From: Leisingera thetidis
GTDB lineage: Bacteria > Pseudomonadota > Alphaproteobacteria > Rhodobacterales > Rhodobacteraceae
Assembly (NCBI RefSeq): GCF_025857195.1
Contig: NZ_CP109787.1
Location: 1,305,501 to 1,369,500, forward strand
DNA length: 64,000 nucleotides
Direction: 5' to 3'
Shown here: one piece after another, positions 45,666 to 55,353 of the stretch
Layout of the letters: each line of letters opens with the position of its first letter
How positions within the stretch are numbered: position 1 is the stretch's first letter
The notes under the pieces: generated by a model
Databases searched by the model: none
Seen by the model: the letters and a program-made list of their open reading frames with translations, nothing else
Told to the model about the DNA's origin: nothing
Translations under genes and position numbers: made by a program

Positions 45666-46116
45666 TGATCACCTCAAAGTCCGAGGGGCGGGGGCTGCGA
45701 TGCCATGGAACTTTTCCTCTTTCCCACCGAATATCCGCGCTGACATCTTCAAGGTTTTGAATGGGATCTTTAAGAACTTCGACCTGATATGTGATTTTGG
45801 AGGCATGCCGGTCATCGAGCACTTTCTCTCCGGGCGGGACAAGGCCAAACCATATTTCCGCAGTGCTGCGCTTGTATTCATTTACGTACGTGCAAGTTGT
45901 GCCTGTACAGCCGAATCCATCTTTAACTAGGAAGGAAATGGCTTGAGAACTGGTGAAACCACGCAGCTTTTCAAAAGCAACGGACTGGAGATGGGTGTCG
46001 TTCACTCCTGCAGGAGCTATTGAGCTCAATGTACTATCTCGCACAATTCTGTACTCCGGCTGGACACAGCCTGCCAGAATGACCGCATAGGCTAATGTCC
46101 CGCATGCTCGGATCAT
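45658..46116 (-). CDS. AT-richer predicted lipoprotein between mlaE and mlaF
   Basis: 152 aa, not recognised. A short signal with lipobox VILAGC (Cys17) is followed by a mature domain with two Cys in GFGCTGTTCTY and the phrase KVLDDRHASKITYQVEVLKDP. The gene overlaps mlaE by 4 bases and mlaF by 8, so it is translationally coupled on both sides. Its GC content is clearly lower than both neighbours (roughly half), suggesting it was added to the mla operon. Location outside the cytoplasm would suit a lipid-transport accessory. Confidence 0.75.
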   Translation of the reverse strand: MIRACGTLAYAVILAGCVQPEYRIVRDSTLSSIAPAGVNDTHLQSVAFEKLRGFTSSQAISFLVKDGFGCTGTTCTYVNEYKRSTAEIWFGLVPPGEKVLDDRHASKITYQVEVLKDPIQNLEDVSADIRWERGKVPWHRSPRPSDFEVIND

Positions 46117-46895
46117 AGCGAGAAAAACACCCCCGTCAGAATGAAATTGGCAGCCAGGATCAGCACCGCGGCGGATTCCACCGAGCCTTTGGTGGCGCGG
46201 CCCACGCCCTGGGCGCCGCGGCCCGACTGCATGCCGTAGTAGCAGCCCATCAGCGCCGCGATGGTGCCGAAGGCGGCGCCTTTGGTCAGCGACGAGACGA
46301 TGTCGAGCGTTTCCAGGAAATCGACGGTGTTCTTCAAATAGGCCGCGGCGTTGAAGCCGAGGTTCTGCACCGCCACCGTATAGCCGCCCATGATGCCGAT
46401 GATGTCGCCGACACCGACCAGCACCGGCACCGTGACCAGCGCCGCCAGCACCCGCGGCGCCACCAGGTATTTCATCGGATGGGTGGACAGCGTCACCAGC
46501 GCGTCGATCTGCTCGGTCACCTTCATGGTGGCGATCTCGGCCGCGATGGACGAGGTGACGCGCGCCGCGATCATCAGCCCGACCAGCACCGGGCCCAGCT
46601 CGCGCACCATGCCGATGGCAACGATCTGCGGCACCACCGCTTCGGCGTTGAACCGGGCGCCGCCGGCATAGATCTGCAGCGCCAGCGCGCCGCCGGTGAA
46701 GATCGCGGTGAGGCCCACCACCGGCAGCGACAGCCAGCCGATGTTCAGCAGCGCGTGCAGGAATTCGCGCGGGTAATAGGGCGGGCGGACCATGTGGCTG
46801 AAGGCGCGCAGCGCAAACAGCGCCGCGCGGCCGACCGCGGCCAGCGACGCCAGCGCCGTGCGGCCCAGCCGGGCCAGGAGTGCCACCGGACTCAT
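46113..46895 (-). CDS. mlaE: MlaE-type ABC transporter permease
   Basis: 260 aa, five to six membrane helices. Landmark segments: [66 protein letters not shown], the MlaE signature, and the C-terminal [39 protein letters not shown]. It overlaps the alr stop by 4 bases, and the lipoprotein gene follows with a 4-base overlap. Confidence 0.93.
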   Translation of the reverse strand: MSPVALLARLGRTALASLAAVGRAALFALRAFSHMVRPPYYPREFLHALLNIGWLSLPVVGLTAIFTGGALALQIYAGGARFNAEAVVPQIVAIGMVRELGPVLVGLMIAARVTSSIAAEIATMKVTEQIDALVTLSTHPMKYLVAPRVLAALVTVPVLVGVGDIIGIMGGYTVAVQNLGFNAAAYLKNTVDFLETLDIVSSLTKGAAFGTIAALMGCYYGMQSGRGAQGVGRATKGSVESAAVLILAANFILTGVFFSL

Positions 46896-47929
46896 CCCCG
46901 ATAGGTCCGTGCGTAGCGGTGCCCGGTGGAGGTCAGGATCTCGTAGCCGATGGTGCCGGCCGCATCGGCCAGCACATCGACGGTCTGACGCTCGTTGAGG
47001 ATCGCCAGCACGCCGGGCACCTCTGCCAGATCCGTCACATCCACGGTGATCAGATCCATCGAGATCCGGCCCACCACGGGGCAGGGGGTGCCGCCGGCAA
47101 AGACCTGAATGCCGCCATTGCCCATCGCCCGGTGCAGCCCGTCGGCATAGCCCGCAGCAACGGTGGCAATGCGGCTGGGGCGCTTGGCGGTCCAGGTGTT
47201 GCCGTAGCCGGCGGTCTCGCCCGGCTCCAGGTCGCGCACCTGAATGACCGGCAGGTCCAGCTGCACTACCGGCAGCGCGTCGTTGAACGGCAGGCCGCCA
47301 TACAGGCCGATGCCGGGGCGGCAGAGGTCGAAATGGTAATCAGGACCCAGCAGCATGCCGCCGGTGGCGGCCAGCGAGCGGGGGATCTCCAGCCCGTCGG
47401 TCATCTCGCGGAAGGTGTGCAGCTGGCGGGCGTTCATTGCGTGGCCCGGCTCATCGGCGCAGGCCAGATGCGACATCAGCAGCACCGGGTTCTGGCCCAG
47501 GGCGATTTCCGCCACCGCCGCCCATTCGCCATGCTCCATGCCCAGCCGGTTCATGCCGCTGTCCAGCTGCACCCCGAACGGATGCCCCGGCAGGCTTTCG
47601 AAATGGCGCAGCATCTGGTCCAGCGAATTCAGCATCGGCGTCAGCTGGAAATCCTTCAAGAGCTTGGTGTCGCCCTCCATATGGCCGGAAAACACCGAAA
47701 TGCCCGGGCCCGGCCCCAGCGCGCGGCGCAGCGCGCCGCCTTCCTCGGCCGCGGCCACAAAGAAATTGCGCGCGCCGGCCCTGGCCAGCGCCTTGCCCAC
47801 CCGGCCTGCATCCAGGCCGTACCCGTTCGCCTTGACCACCGCGGCAGTCTCGCAGCCGGTCAGCGCATCCAGATTCCGCCAGTTGGTGACCAGCGCATCC
47901 AGGTTGATTGTCAATCTTGCCGTGCTCAT
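46892..47929 (-). CDS. alr: alanine racemase
   Basis: 345 aa, PLP enzyme that makes D-alanine for peptidoglycan. Fold type III start [11 protein letters not shown] and the PLP-lysine block [16 protein letters not shown] (about residue 33); substrate/active-site loops [18 protein letters not shown] and [12 protein letters not shown]-terminal domain [15 protein letters not shown] and [15 protein letters not shown]. The second catalytic Tyr lies in the segment [10 protein letters not shown]. Shares its transcript with mlaE downstream. Confidence 0.95.
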   Translation of the reverse strand: MSTARLTINLDALVTNWRNLDALTGCETAAVVKANGYGLDAGRVGKALARAGARNFFVAAAEEGGALRRALGPGPGISVFSGHMEGDTKLLKDFQLTPMLNSLDQMLRHFESLPGHPFGVQLDSGMNRLGMEHGEWAAVAEIALGQNPVLLMSHLACADEPGHAMNARQLHTFREMTDGLEIPRSLAATGGMLLGPDYHFDLCRPGIGLYGGLPFNDALPVVQLDLPVIQVRDLEPGETAGYGNTWTAKRPSRIATVAAGYADGLHRAMGNGGIQVFAGGTPCPVVGRISMDLITVDVTDLAEVPGVLAILNERQTVDVLADAAGTIGYEILTSTGHRYARTYRG

Positions 47930-48007
47930 GCGGTGTTCATGACATGGGCGGGGCGCAGGTCAAGGGGGAAAAACCGGAATGCCGGCGGAGGTTTGCCTTC
48001 CGGCAGT

Positions 48008-48044
48008 AAATAAGCCCGGTCCGGCGGGGGAGCCGGGCCGGGCT
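48008..48044 (-). terminator. dnaB terminator
   Basis: 13-bp arms AGCCCGGTCCGGC and GCCGGGCCGGGCT (one G-T pair) around a GGGGGA loop, with TTATTTA on the minus strand. It lies 78 bases past the dnaB stop and upstream of alr. Confidence 0.7.
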
Positions 48045-48122
48045 GGTGCTGATGGCCTGACGGTCAATGGATCCGGCAGGCAGCAGCGCTGAAATTCCGC
48101 GGCCAGGCCCGGGCGGCCCGGA

Positions 48123-49646
48123 TCAGTGTTCGTCGTAGCCCTGCTGCCAGGCCTTGGCGAGGTTGCCGAAGCGGGTGAACTGCGCCTCGAACGACAGCTC
48201 CACCGTGCCGATGGGGCCGTGGCGCTGCTTGCCGACGATCACCTCGGCCTTGGCGTGCAGCCGTTCCATCGCCTGCTTCCACTCTTCCATCTTGTCCAGC
48301 TCGTGGTCGCCGGGCTTTTCCCGTTCCTTGTAGTATTCCTCGCGGAACACGAACATCACCACGTCGGCGTCCTGTTCGATCGAGCCCGATTCCCTGAGGT
48401 CGCTGAGCTGCGGCCGCTTGTCCTCGCGGTTTTCCACCTGGCGCGACAGCTGCGACAGCGCGATCACCGGGATGTTCAGCTCCTTGGCAATCGCCTTCAT
48501 CCCCATCGAGATTTCGGCGATCTCGTTCACCCGGTTGTCGGCCATGCCGCGGCACAGCTGCAGGTAGTCGATCACCAGCAGGTCCAGGCCGTGGGTCCGC
48601 TTCAGCCGCCGCGCCCGCGCGGCCAGCTGCGAGATCGGAATCGCCGGCGTGTCGTCGATGAACAGCGGGCAGCTTTCCAGATCCTTCGCCGCCTGCACAA
48701 AGCGGCGGAATTCTTCCTCGGTCATGTCGCCCTGGCGGATCTTGTGCGAGGAAATCTCGGAAGCTTCCGCCAGAATACGGCCCGCCAGCTGCTCGGCGCT
48801 CATCTCGAGGCTGAAGAAGCCGACCACGCCGCCGTCCAGCGCGCCTTCGCTGCCGTCGGGTTTCACCCCGCGCTTGTAGGCCTTGGCGACGTTGAAGGCG
48901 ATGTTGGTCGCCAGCGAGGTTTTCCCCATAGAGGGGCGGCCCGCAAGGATGAGGAGGTCCGAGGGATGCAGGCCGCCAAGTTGCTTGTCGAGGTCCATCA
49001 GGCCCGTCGAGATGCCGGCCATGCCGCCACCCCGCTGATACGCCTCGTTGGTCACATTGACCGCTTCTGTGACGGCCTTCAGGAATGATTTGAATCCGCT
49101 TTCCGTCTGGCCCTGCTCTGCCAGCTGGTACAGCGACTGCTCCGCCTCAACGATCTGCTCTTTTGGTTCCGACGCCACGTCGACGCGGCGCGCCTTTTCC
49201 GCAATGCTCTGGCCCAGGGCGATCAGTTCGCGCCGGATGGCCAGGTCGTAAATCATCTGCGCGTAATCGCGCACCGCAAAGGCCGAGATCGACGCACCCG
49301 CCAGCTTGGCCAGATAGGCCGGCCCGCCCAGTTCCTTCAGCCCCTCATGGTCTTCCAGAAACGCCTTCAGCGTCACCGGCGAGGCCAGCGCGTTCTTGGA
49401 GATCCGCGCCGCCGCCACCTCATAGATCCGGGCATGCACCGGATCGTAGAAATGCGACGAATCGATGATCAGCGCGATCTTGTCATAGACCTCGTTGTTG
49501 GTCAGGATCGCCCCCAAGAGCTGCTGTTCCGCCTCCACCGAATGCGGCAGCTCGTTGTCCGGCATCGCGGTTTGCGCCGCGGCGGGCTCAGGCATCGGGG
49601 CCGGAGGCGGCATATCGCCGTCGAAAGGGGTAATCTCGTTCATCAC
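48123..49646 (-). CDS. dnaB: replicative DNA helicase DnaB
   Basis: 507 aa. N-terminal domain with ELPHSVEAEQQLLGAILTNNEVYDKIALI, linker, then the RecA-like domain: Walker A AGRPSMGKTSLA (about residue 234), VGFFSLEMSAEQLAGRIL, Walker B LLVIDYLQL and the beta-hairpin loop region ALSQLSRQVENREDKRPQLSDLRESG. The C-terminal motif KQRHGPIGTVELSFEAQFTRF is complete. The Pro-rich first 25 residues are variable. Its upstream region has paired DnaA-like boxes. Confidence 0.96.
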   Translation of the reverse strand: MMNEITPFDGDMPPPAPMPEPAAAQTAMPDNELPHSVEAEQQLLGAILTNNEVYDKIALIIDSSHFYDPVHARIYEVAAARISKNALASPVTLKAFLEDHEGLKELGGPAYLAKLAGASISAFAVRDYAQMIYDLAIRRELIALGQSIAEKARRVDVASEPKEQIVEAEQSLYQLAEQGQTESGFKSFLKAVTEAVNVTNEAYQRGGGMAGISTGLMDLDKQLGGLHPSDLLILAGRPSMGKTSLATNIAFNVAKAYKRGVKPDGSEGALDGGVVGFFSLEMSAEQLAGRILAEASEISSHKIRQGDMTEEEFRRFVQAAKDLESCPLFIDDTPAIPISQLAARARRLKRTHGLDLLVIDYLQLCRGMADNRVNEIAEISMGMKAIAKELNIPVIALSQLSRQVENREDKRPQLSDLRESGSIEQDADVVMFVFREEYYKEREKPGDHELDKMEEWKQAMERLHAKAEVIVGKQRHGPIGTVELSFEAQFTRFGNLAKAWQQGYDEH

Positions 49647-49839
49647 TGCTCTCGTCGTTAAGCCCGCCTTATAAGGCCGGCAGGCTGTTGCTGGCTATCT
49701 GCAAATGTCTGGGGATAGCCTGTGAATATCTCCCGCCGGTCTGTGGGCGGTTTCCCTGCAGGCGGGCTGTTTCCTCCTTCCTAACACCATATGATGTGGC
49801 GCGGCCAGAAAACTCTTCAATACCTGCGCATCTCAAAGT

Positions 49840-49872
49840 TGTGGATGACGATTCGAATCGGGCTTTTCCACA
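49840..49872. promoter_or_regulatory. paired DnaA-like boxes flanking a 12-bp palindrome upstream of dnaB
   Basis: TGTGGATGA at 49840-49848 (complement TCATCCACA, one mismatch to TTATCCACA) and TTTTCCACA at 49864-49872 (one mismatch) face each other around CGATTCGAATCG at 49849-49860, a perfect palindrome. They lie about 195 bases upstream of the dnaB start. The rest of 49647-50116 holds no gene I can support; it contains the divergent promoters of dnaB and the patatin gene. Confidence 0.5.
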
Positions 49873-50116
49873 GGCCGGAAGGCCGCCCTGTCCGGGCCGC
49901 ACCGGCAGAAAGGCGCCGGCCGGAAAATAACCCTGCAGCCGCCGCGGCTTGCGCGGACCCCGCGCGGCTGGCCCCGCCGGGCAGCCGGGCCCATGCGCGG
50001 GGGCGGCCCCGGAATTTGACAGGCCGCCCAAAACACGGAAACGTTGCCGGGGGGCGTGCGGGTGCAAGCACGGGGCGGCATGTCCTCACCTCCGGCGACG
50101 TCTTCAGGGGGCTGTC

Positions 50117-51916
50117 ATGAAAGAATGCGATTTGATTTTGAAGGGCGGGGTGACGTCCGGCGTCGTCTATCCCAAGGCCATCCGGAAGATCGGCGAACAC
50201 TACCGTCTCAGGTCCATCGGCGGAACATCGGCCGGAGCCATGGCGGCGGCGCTGGCAGCTGCCGCCGAATACCGGCGGCAGCAGGGCGGCGGCGGCAAAG
50301 GCTACCAGGCGCTCGACGCCGTCGACACGCATCTTGCAACGAATATGAGGGCGATGCTGCAGCCGTCTCCTGCTTTGGCCCCGGTTTTCCACATCGGGAT
50401 CAGATATCTGGAGCAGGGCGGCCTGGGCCGCGGGGTCCGGGCCAGGTTCCGGACCCTCCGGGACTGCCACCGGCTGCTCAAGCCATACCGCAGGCAGGCG
50501 GAACCGGCCGCGATGCGCAATGGCGGTCTGGTCTTCGGCGGCGGCGTGCTCGGCGCCCTGGCCTTGGGAAGCGGGGCGCTTGCCGGCGCCGCGGCCGTAG
50601 CCGGGGCCGGGGTGTTTGCGGTCCAGACGGCGCTGAACGTTCTGCGCAGCATAGAAGCGGCGTTCAAGGCCCACGATTACGGGGTCCTGCCCGGCACCAC
50701 CCAAGGCCAGAACAAGGAACAGGCGGTGATCGACTGGCTCGCCGATGAGATCGACAGGATTGCCGGCAATTGGCCCGGCGGCACCGCCCCGGAGACGCCG
50801 CTGACGGCCGGCGATCTGCATGGCAAGGGCATCGTTCTGTCCTCCGTCACCACCGATCTGACCTCGCAGCGCCCGTTTCAGATGCCGCTGAAGGTGCCGG
50901 AACATTACTATTTCCGGGAGGAGGACCTGAAACGCGTCATCCCGCCGCGCGTGGTGCGCTGGATGGTGGAAAAAAGCGCCGGAACGCCAAAGCGGATCTC
51001 CATCGGCGGCAGGATGGAAACCTTTCTGCCGCTGCCTGACTGGAAAGACATCCCGGTGATCCTGGTGACCCGCATGTCGATGAGCTTTCCCGGGCTTATC
51101 CAGGCGGTGCCGCTGTGGCGGTATGACAGCGAGGTGCAGGAGTGGGTCCGCTGCCTGTTTTCCGATGGCGGGATCTCCTCGAATCTGCCGGTCCACATGT
51201 TTGACGCCTGGCTGCCGCGCCGCCCCACCTTTGCCATTTCGCTCGGCACCTATGACAAGCACCGCCACGGTGCGGATCCTGAAGATCCTGCCGACGTCAG
51301 CAACCGCGTGCGGTTTACGGATGCGAAGCGCAATGTGCTGGAATACCCCTCGGTGCGGATCGATGGCGTCTTCAGCTTTCTTCTGTACATGTTCTACAGC
51401 GCAAAGGACTGGCAGGACCGTCTGCAGAGCGACCTGACCGGGTTTGCCGAACGCGTCGCCACGATCTACCTGGACCAGCGGCAGGGCGGGCTGAACCTCG
51501 ATATGCCGGCGGCCGAGATCGAACGCCTGCAGCGTTACGGCGAGAGGGCAGGGGATTTGATTGCCACCACATTCAACTTTGACGAGAACCGCTTCCGCCG
51601 GGCCCTGTCGATCCTGCCAATTCTGGGGGAGAATCTGGAGCAGGTGTCGAAATATCTGAACTGGCAGCCGCCCGGCGGCGGCGGGACGACACTGAAGCCT
51701 TATTCGGAGGTGCTGGAGAAGCACCAGTCCGAGGCGTTTCCGCAGAGCGCCGATTGGCAAGCCGGCGTGTTGCTCGAATTTGCCAAGGAGCTGGCAAAGC
51801 TCGGCAGCACTCCTGTGACCGCAGAGCTGAAGAATGGCAACCTGCCGCACACCGACGCCAAGCTCAGCCTGACCGCCACGCCGGATCTGACCAAGCCGAA
51901 GGATGCCGCGGTCTGA
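50117..51916 (+). CDS. patatin-like phospholipase
   Basis: 599 aa; ATG at 50117. The start MKECDLILKGGVTSGVVYP holds the oxyanion-type GG; the nucleophile elbow is GTSAG (Ser about residue 38, in RLRSIGGTSAGAMAAAL), and the catalytic Asp lies in FSDGGISSNLPVHMFD (DGG). A hydrophobic Gly/Ala-rich segment (GGGVLGALALGSGALAGAAAVAGAGVFAVQ, about residues 136-165) within the fold could touch membrane. The C-terminal third is unfamiliar. Acyl-ester hydrolysis is expected; the substrate is unknown. No secretion signal. The intergenic upstream region is long (470 bases with dnaB). Confidence 0.85.
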   Translation: MKECDLILKGGVTSGVVYPKAIRKIGEHYRLRSIGGTSAGAMAAALAAAAEYRRQQGGGGKGYQALDAVDTHLATNMRAMLQPSPALAPVFHIGIRYLEQGGLGRGVRARFRTLRDCHRLLKPYRRQAEPAAMRNGGLVFGGGVLGALALGSGALAGAAAVAGAGVFAVQTALNVLRSIEAAFKAHDYGVLPGTTQGQNKEQAVIDWLADEIDRIAGNWPGGTAPETPLTAGDLHGKGIVLSSVTTDLTSQRPFQMPLKVPEHYYFREEDLKRVIPPRVVRWMVEKSAGTPKRISIGGRMETFLPLPDWKDIPVILVTRMSMSFPGLIQAVPLWRYDSEVQEWVRCLFSDGGISSNLPVHMFDAWLPRRPTFAISLGTYDKHRHGADPEDPADVSNRVRFTDAKRNVLEYPSVRIDGVFSFLLYMFYSAKDWQDRLQSDLTGFAERVATIYLDQRQGGLNLDMPAAEIERLQRYGERAGDLIATTFNFDENRFRRALSILPILGENLEQVSKYLNWQPPGGGGTTLKPYSEVLEKHQSEAFPQSADWQAGVLLEFAKELAKLGSTPVTAELKNGNLPHTDAKLSLTATPDLTKPKDAAV

Positions 51917-51918
51917 CA

Positions 51919-51987
51919 GGCGCCGGAACGGCAAACGGGAGATGCGGCCAGGCACCTCCCGTTCGTGGCGGCCGCAGGGCCGGCGCC
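51919..51987 (+). terminator. nested inverted repeat after the patatin gene
   Basis: Inner arms AACGGGAG (51934-51941) and CTCCCGTT (51956-51963); outer arms GGCGCCGG (51919-51926) and CCGGCGCC (51980-51987). No T-run follows, so intrinsic termination is uncertain; it lies between convergent patatin and pyrE genes. Confidence 0.4.
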
Positions 51988-52011
51988 GGAGCGGCCGGCC
52001 GGGCGCGGGCC

Positions 52012-52692
52012 CTAGCCCTTCTTATGCGCCTCCTGCCAGGCGCGCGGATCCTTCAGGAAGGTTTCCACCTCATCCAGCGTCTCTGTGCTGAAGGTGCCCT
52101 GCGCGCGGGCTTCGGCCAGAACGTCCCACCAGGTGCACAGGTAATGCAGCTCCACCCCGTGATCGCCCAGCGTCTTGGTGGTTTCCGGGAAGATGTCGTA
52201 ATAAAAGATCACCGCGGTGTGACCGCAGCTGGCGCCGGTCTCGCGGATCGCATCCACGAACGACAGTTTCGAGCCGCCGTCGGTGGTCAGATCCTCGACC
52301 AAGAGCACCCGCTCGCCCTCGCTCATCGCGCCTTCGATGCGGGCGTTCCTGCCGTAGCCCTTGGGCTTCTTGCGCACATAGGTCATCGGCAGCGCCAGCC
52401 GCTCGGCCACCAGCGCGGCAAAGGGAATGCCCGCGGTTTCGCCGCCGGCGATGTTGTCGAACGCCTCAAAGCCGGCGTTGCGCATCACGGTGACGGCCAT
52501 GAAATCCATCAGCGTCGAGCGGATGCGCGGGAACGAGATCAGCTTGCGGCAGTCGATATAGCTGGGCGAGGGCAGGCCGGACGCCAGCGTATAGGGCGTC
52601 TCGGTATTGAAGTTCACCGCGCCGATTTCCAGCAGCATCCGGGCCGACAGGCGGGCAATTTCTTCGGGGGAAGGATAGGAGGAGGGGATCAT
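52012..52692 (-). CDS. pyrE: orotate phosphoribosyltransferase
   Basis: 226 aa from the ATG at 52692 ([20 protein letters not shown]); an in-frame ATG at 52731 adds 13 residues. It makes OMP from orotate and PRPP. PRPP-binding motif [21 protein letters not shown] near residue 128 and the orotate-side block [18 protein letters not shown] are clear. Pairs with pyrC further along, separated by an RTX gene. Confidence 0.94.
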   Translation of the reverse strand: MIPSSYPSPEEIARLSARMLLEIGAVNFNTETPYTLASGLPSPSYIDCRKLISFPRIRSTLMDFMAVTVMRNAGFEAFDNIAGGETAGIPFAALVAERLALPMTYVRKKPKGYGRNARIEGAMSEGERVLLVEDLTTDGGSKLSFVDAIRETGASCGHTAVIFYYDIFPETTKTLGDHGVELHYLCTWWDVLAEARAQGTFSTETLDEVETFLKDPRAWQEAHKKG

Positions 52693-52818
52693 GATCGGGT
52701 CATCCTTTGCGGCAGCGGTTTTGCTGTCCATAAACCGGATGCGGACCGGTTTGAAGCCCCGGCGGCCGCTTGCGACAAAGCGCGGACCGCAATTCGGCCC
52801 GCGCGGTGTTCGTGTTCG

Positions 52819-54180
52819 TCAGAAGATGAAATCGTTAGCCGACAGATCGGCAATCGAGACATCTTCCAGAGTGATGGTATTGCCGCGGTTATCGCTGATA
52901 ACCGCGTCGCCGTCCCCGTTTTCCGACAAGTGGTTGTTCTTCAGATCGCGGAAGTGCTTGATGGCGCTGACACCGTCCAGATCGATTTTCTCTTTGCGGC
53001 CTTTGGTCTGAAAGTCGTTGATGACGTCATTGCCAAAGCCATCGTTGAAGACGAACCTGTCGGCATCCTGGTCGCCCGAGAGTACGTCATCTCCGCTGCC
53101 GCCATCGATTGTGTCACGGCCACGGCCGCCAGAGATCGTGTCTTTGCCGCCAAAGCCCCACAGTTTGTCGTAGCCGCCTTCTCCTTCCAGATCGTTACGC
53201 CCCTTGTCGCCGGTGATCTCGTCGCGCAACTCGGAGCCACGGACGTTCTCGATGTTCTTCAGCGTGTCGCGGTCGCCGAAACCGTCGATGGCAAAGCCCT
53301 TGTTCAGCTTGACGGTGACCCCGTCGCTGCCGCCATAGCGTTCGTCACGGTCATAGCGCACTTGGTCGCGGCCGTCGCCGCCGTTTATCGTGTCGTCACC
53401 CTCCAGGCCGCGGAAGAAGTTGGCCTTGCCGTTGCCGGTGAACTTGTCGTCATGGGCCGAGCCGCGCAGCATTTCGATGCTTTTCAGCGTGTCGGTCTTG
53501 CCCCAGCCGTCGGTGGCCTTGCCGGTCTTCAGGTTGGCGATCACACCGCCGGGATCGTTGGCGAAGGTCACTTGGTCATAGCCGCCTGCGCCGCCGTCAT
53601 AGGTGTCACGCCCGTTGGAGCTGATGAAATAGTCATCCCCTTTGCCGCCCTTGTAATTGTCGCGGCCGGGGGTGCCCCAGAATTCATCTTCTTCCGTCGA
53701 GGACGCGCCGGGTATGCTGGACCAAGCGATGGCCTGGCCGGGCGCGAACGCACCGGTAGGTGTGCCGAGGCTGGCAATATCGGCATCAACCGCAGCCCAG
53801 TTCGCAGGTGATTTAACCTTTGGCAATGCCTTGCCGTTCAGCACGAAATAGAATTCGGTGTCGGTATCGGGTCCGGTTTCCAGCGAGATGATCAGGATCA
53901 CGCTGGAGCCGCCGCTCTTCCAGTTGACTTGCGTGATCAGTGTTTCCTCGGCCAGAACGTTTATGCTCGGGTTGTCGAGGTTGATGCCATCCAGTATCGG
54001 CTGAATGATGTTTTCGTTCATGTCGATGATGTCGACCCCTTCGTCATCACCGGTTACCGAATAGCTGAATGTTGCGGATGAGGCAGGAACCGTAATTGCC
54101 GCCTCGATTGTTTTTACGGTCTCCGGATCCCCGTTGTCGTCGAAATCAACCCGTGCACCGCTGAATGTAAAAGTCGTCAT
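52819..54180 (-). CDS. RTX calcium-binding repeat protein
   Basis: 453 aa. Residues about 160-400 hold many GGxGxDxxx-type nonapeptides: GRDNYKGGKGDDYF, GRDTYDGGAGGYDQ, GLEGDDTINGGDGRD, GGKDTISGGRGRDTIDGGSGDDVLSGDQDADRF. The first 150 residues are beta-rich and unfamiliar (MTTFTFSGARVDFDDNG). The end SIADLSANDFIF is the hydrophobic/acidic C-terminal tail that type I (ABC) secretion signals of this group use. No signal peptide. Export through a TolC-type system is expected; no such system is in the window. An exact CtrA-type site and a 12-bp inverted repeat lie in front. Confidence 0.88.
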   Translation of the reverse strand: MTTFTFSGARVDFDDNGDPETVKTIEAAITVPASSATFSYSVTGDDEGVDIIDMNENIIQPILDGINLDNPSINVLAEETLITQVNWKSGGSSVILIISLETGPDTDTEFYFVLNGKALPKVKSPANWAAVDADIASLGTPTGAFAPGQAIAWSSIPGASSTEEDEFWGTPGRDNYKGGKGDDYFISSNGRDTYDGGAGGYDQVTFANDPGGVIANLKTGKATDGWGKTDTLKSIEMLRGSAHDDKFTGNGKANFFRGLEGDDTINGGDGRDQVRYDRDERYGGSDGVTVKLNKGFAIDGFGDRDTLKNIENVRGSELRDEITGDKGRNDLEGEGGYDKLWGFGGKDTISGGRGRDTIDGGSGDDVLSGDQDADRFVFNDGFGNDVINDFQTKGRKEKIDLDGVSAIKHFRDLKNNHLSENGDGDAVISDNRGNTITLEDVSIADLSANDFIF

Positions 54181-54226
54181 ATACTTGTCCCCTACTGGTA
54201 TAAGGCCAGACGCAACCTCTGGCCGA

Positions 54227-54262
54227 AATCAATGGCTCAGAGATTGCAAAGAGCCATTGATT
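54227..54262. promoter_or_regulatory. perfect 12-bp inverted repeat upstream of the RTX gene
   Basis: AATCAATGGCTC (54227-54238) and GAGCCATTGATT (54251-54262) around a 12-base loop, 47 bases upstream of the RTX start and 51 beyond the pyrC stop. It may be a pyrC terminator structure (no T-run follows on the minus strand) or an operator for the RTX gene. Confidence 0.6.
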
Positions 54263-54288
54263 CACGGCAAGGGGCGAGGGGGGATTTC

Positions 54289-54304
54289 TTAATGGTTGGT
54301 TAAC
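54289..54304. promoter_or_regulatory. CtrA-type binding site upstream of the RTX gene
   Basis: Exact TTAA-N7-TTAAC (TTAATGGTTGGTTAAC), 109 bases upstream of the minus-strand RTX start and 9 bases beyond the pyrC stop. It is the second exact match in this window (first at 41085-41100). The match is seen; binding is inferred. Confidence 0.7.
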
Positions 54305-54312
54305 AAGTGTTG

Positions 54313-55353
54313 CTATTCGGCAAGCCAGTAGACGTCAAACCCCGGATCAAATACGGTGACAGGCCCGTCGCCGCTCTCGATCTTCTTCGGGAACTGCACC
54401 GGCGCATCGCCCTTGGCCAGGGTCAGCCGTTCGCTGCTCACCGGCAGGCCATAGAACGCCGGGCCGTGTTCCGAGGCAAAGCCCGCCAGCTTGTCCAGCG
54501 CGCCTTCTTCCTCGAACACATGCGCCAGCAGGGACATGGTGTTGGTGGCGGTGAAACAGCCCGCGCAGCCGCAGGCGCTTTCCTTGTTGGGGTCGGTGTG
54601 CGGCGCGGAATCGGTACCCAGGAAGAACCGCGCATCGCCCGAGGTGGCCGCCGCGCGCAGGGCCAGCCGGTGCTCCTCGCGCTTGGCCACCGGCAGGCAG
54701 TAGTAATGCGGCTTGATGCCGCCCACCAGGATGTGGTTGCGGTTGATGATCAGGTGATGGGTGGTGATCGTCGCGCCCAGATCCCTGTCCTGCGAGCGCA
54801 CGTAATCGGCGGCGTTCCTGGTGGTGATATGCTCCATCACCACCCGCAGTCCGGGGGTTGCGCGGCGGATCGGGTCCAGCACCCGGTCGATGAACACCGC
54901 CTCGCGGTCGAAGATGTCGATGTCATGATCGGTGACCTCGCCGTGGGTGCACAGCGGCAGGCCGATCTCGGCCATCTTCTCCAGCACCGCACGGACATTG
55001 TTGAAGTCGCTGACGCCCGAGGCCGAGTTGGTGGTGGCCCCGGCGGGGTAGAGCTTCACCGCCTTGACCAGGCCGCTGGCATGGGCAGCGGCCACATCTG
55101 CCGGGTCGGTGTCCTCGGTCAGGTACAGCGTCATCAAGGGCTCGAACGCCATGCCCTCGGGCAGGGCGGCCAGGATCCGGTCGCGGTAGGCGGCGGCCTG
55201 GGCGCCGGTCACCACCGGCGGCACCAGGTTCGGCATGATGATGGCGCGGCCGAAATGGCGGGCGGTTTCGGGCAGCACGGCTTCCAGCATGGCGCCATCG
55301 CGCAGATGCAGATGCCAGTCGTCGGGGCGGGGGATGGTCAGCGTCTCGGTCAT
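54313..55353 (-). CDS. pyrC: dihydroorotase
   Basis: 346 aa, class II dihydroorotase of pyrimidine synthesis. Metal motif [14 protein letters not shown] (HxH, residues about 12-16), [23 protein letters not shown]-type region as [14 protein letters not shown] (carbamylated Lys region), [10 protein letters not shown] and the DSAPH block at [10 protein letters not shown] (catalytic Asp). Length is normal. Confidence 0.95.
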   Translation of the reverse strand: MTETLTIPRPDDWHLHLRDGAMLEAVLPETARHFGRAIIMPNLVPPVVTGAQAAAYRDRILAALPEGMAFEPLMTLYLTEDTDPADVAAAHASGLVKAVKLYPAGATTNSASGVSDFNNVRAVLEKMAEIGLPLCTHGEVTDHDIDIFDREAVFIDRVLDPIRRATPGLRVVMEHITTRNAADYVRSQDRDLGATITTHHLIINRNHILVGGIKPHYYCLPVAKREEHRLALRAAATSGDARFFLGTDSAPHTDPNKESACGCAGCFTATNTMSLLAHVFEEEGALDKLAGFASEHGPAFYGLPVSSERLTLAKGDAPVQFPKKIESGDGPVTVFDPGFDVYWLAE

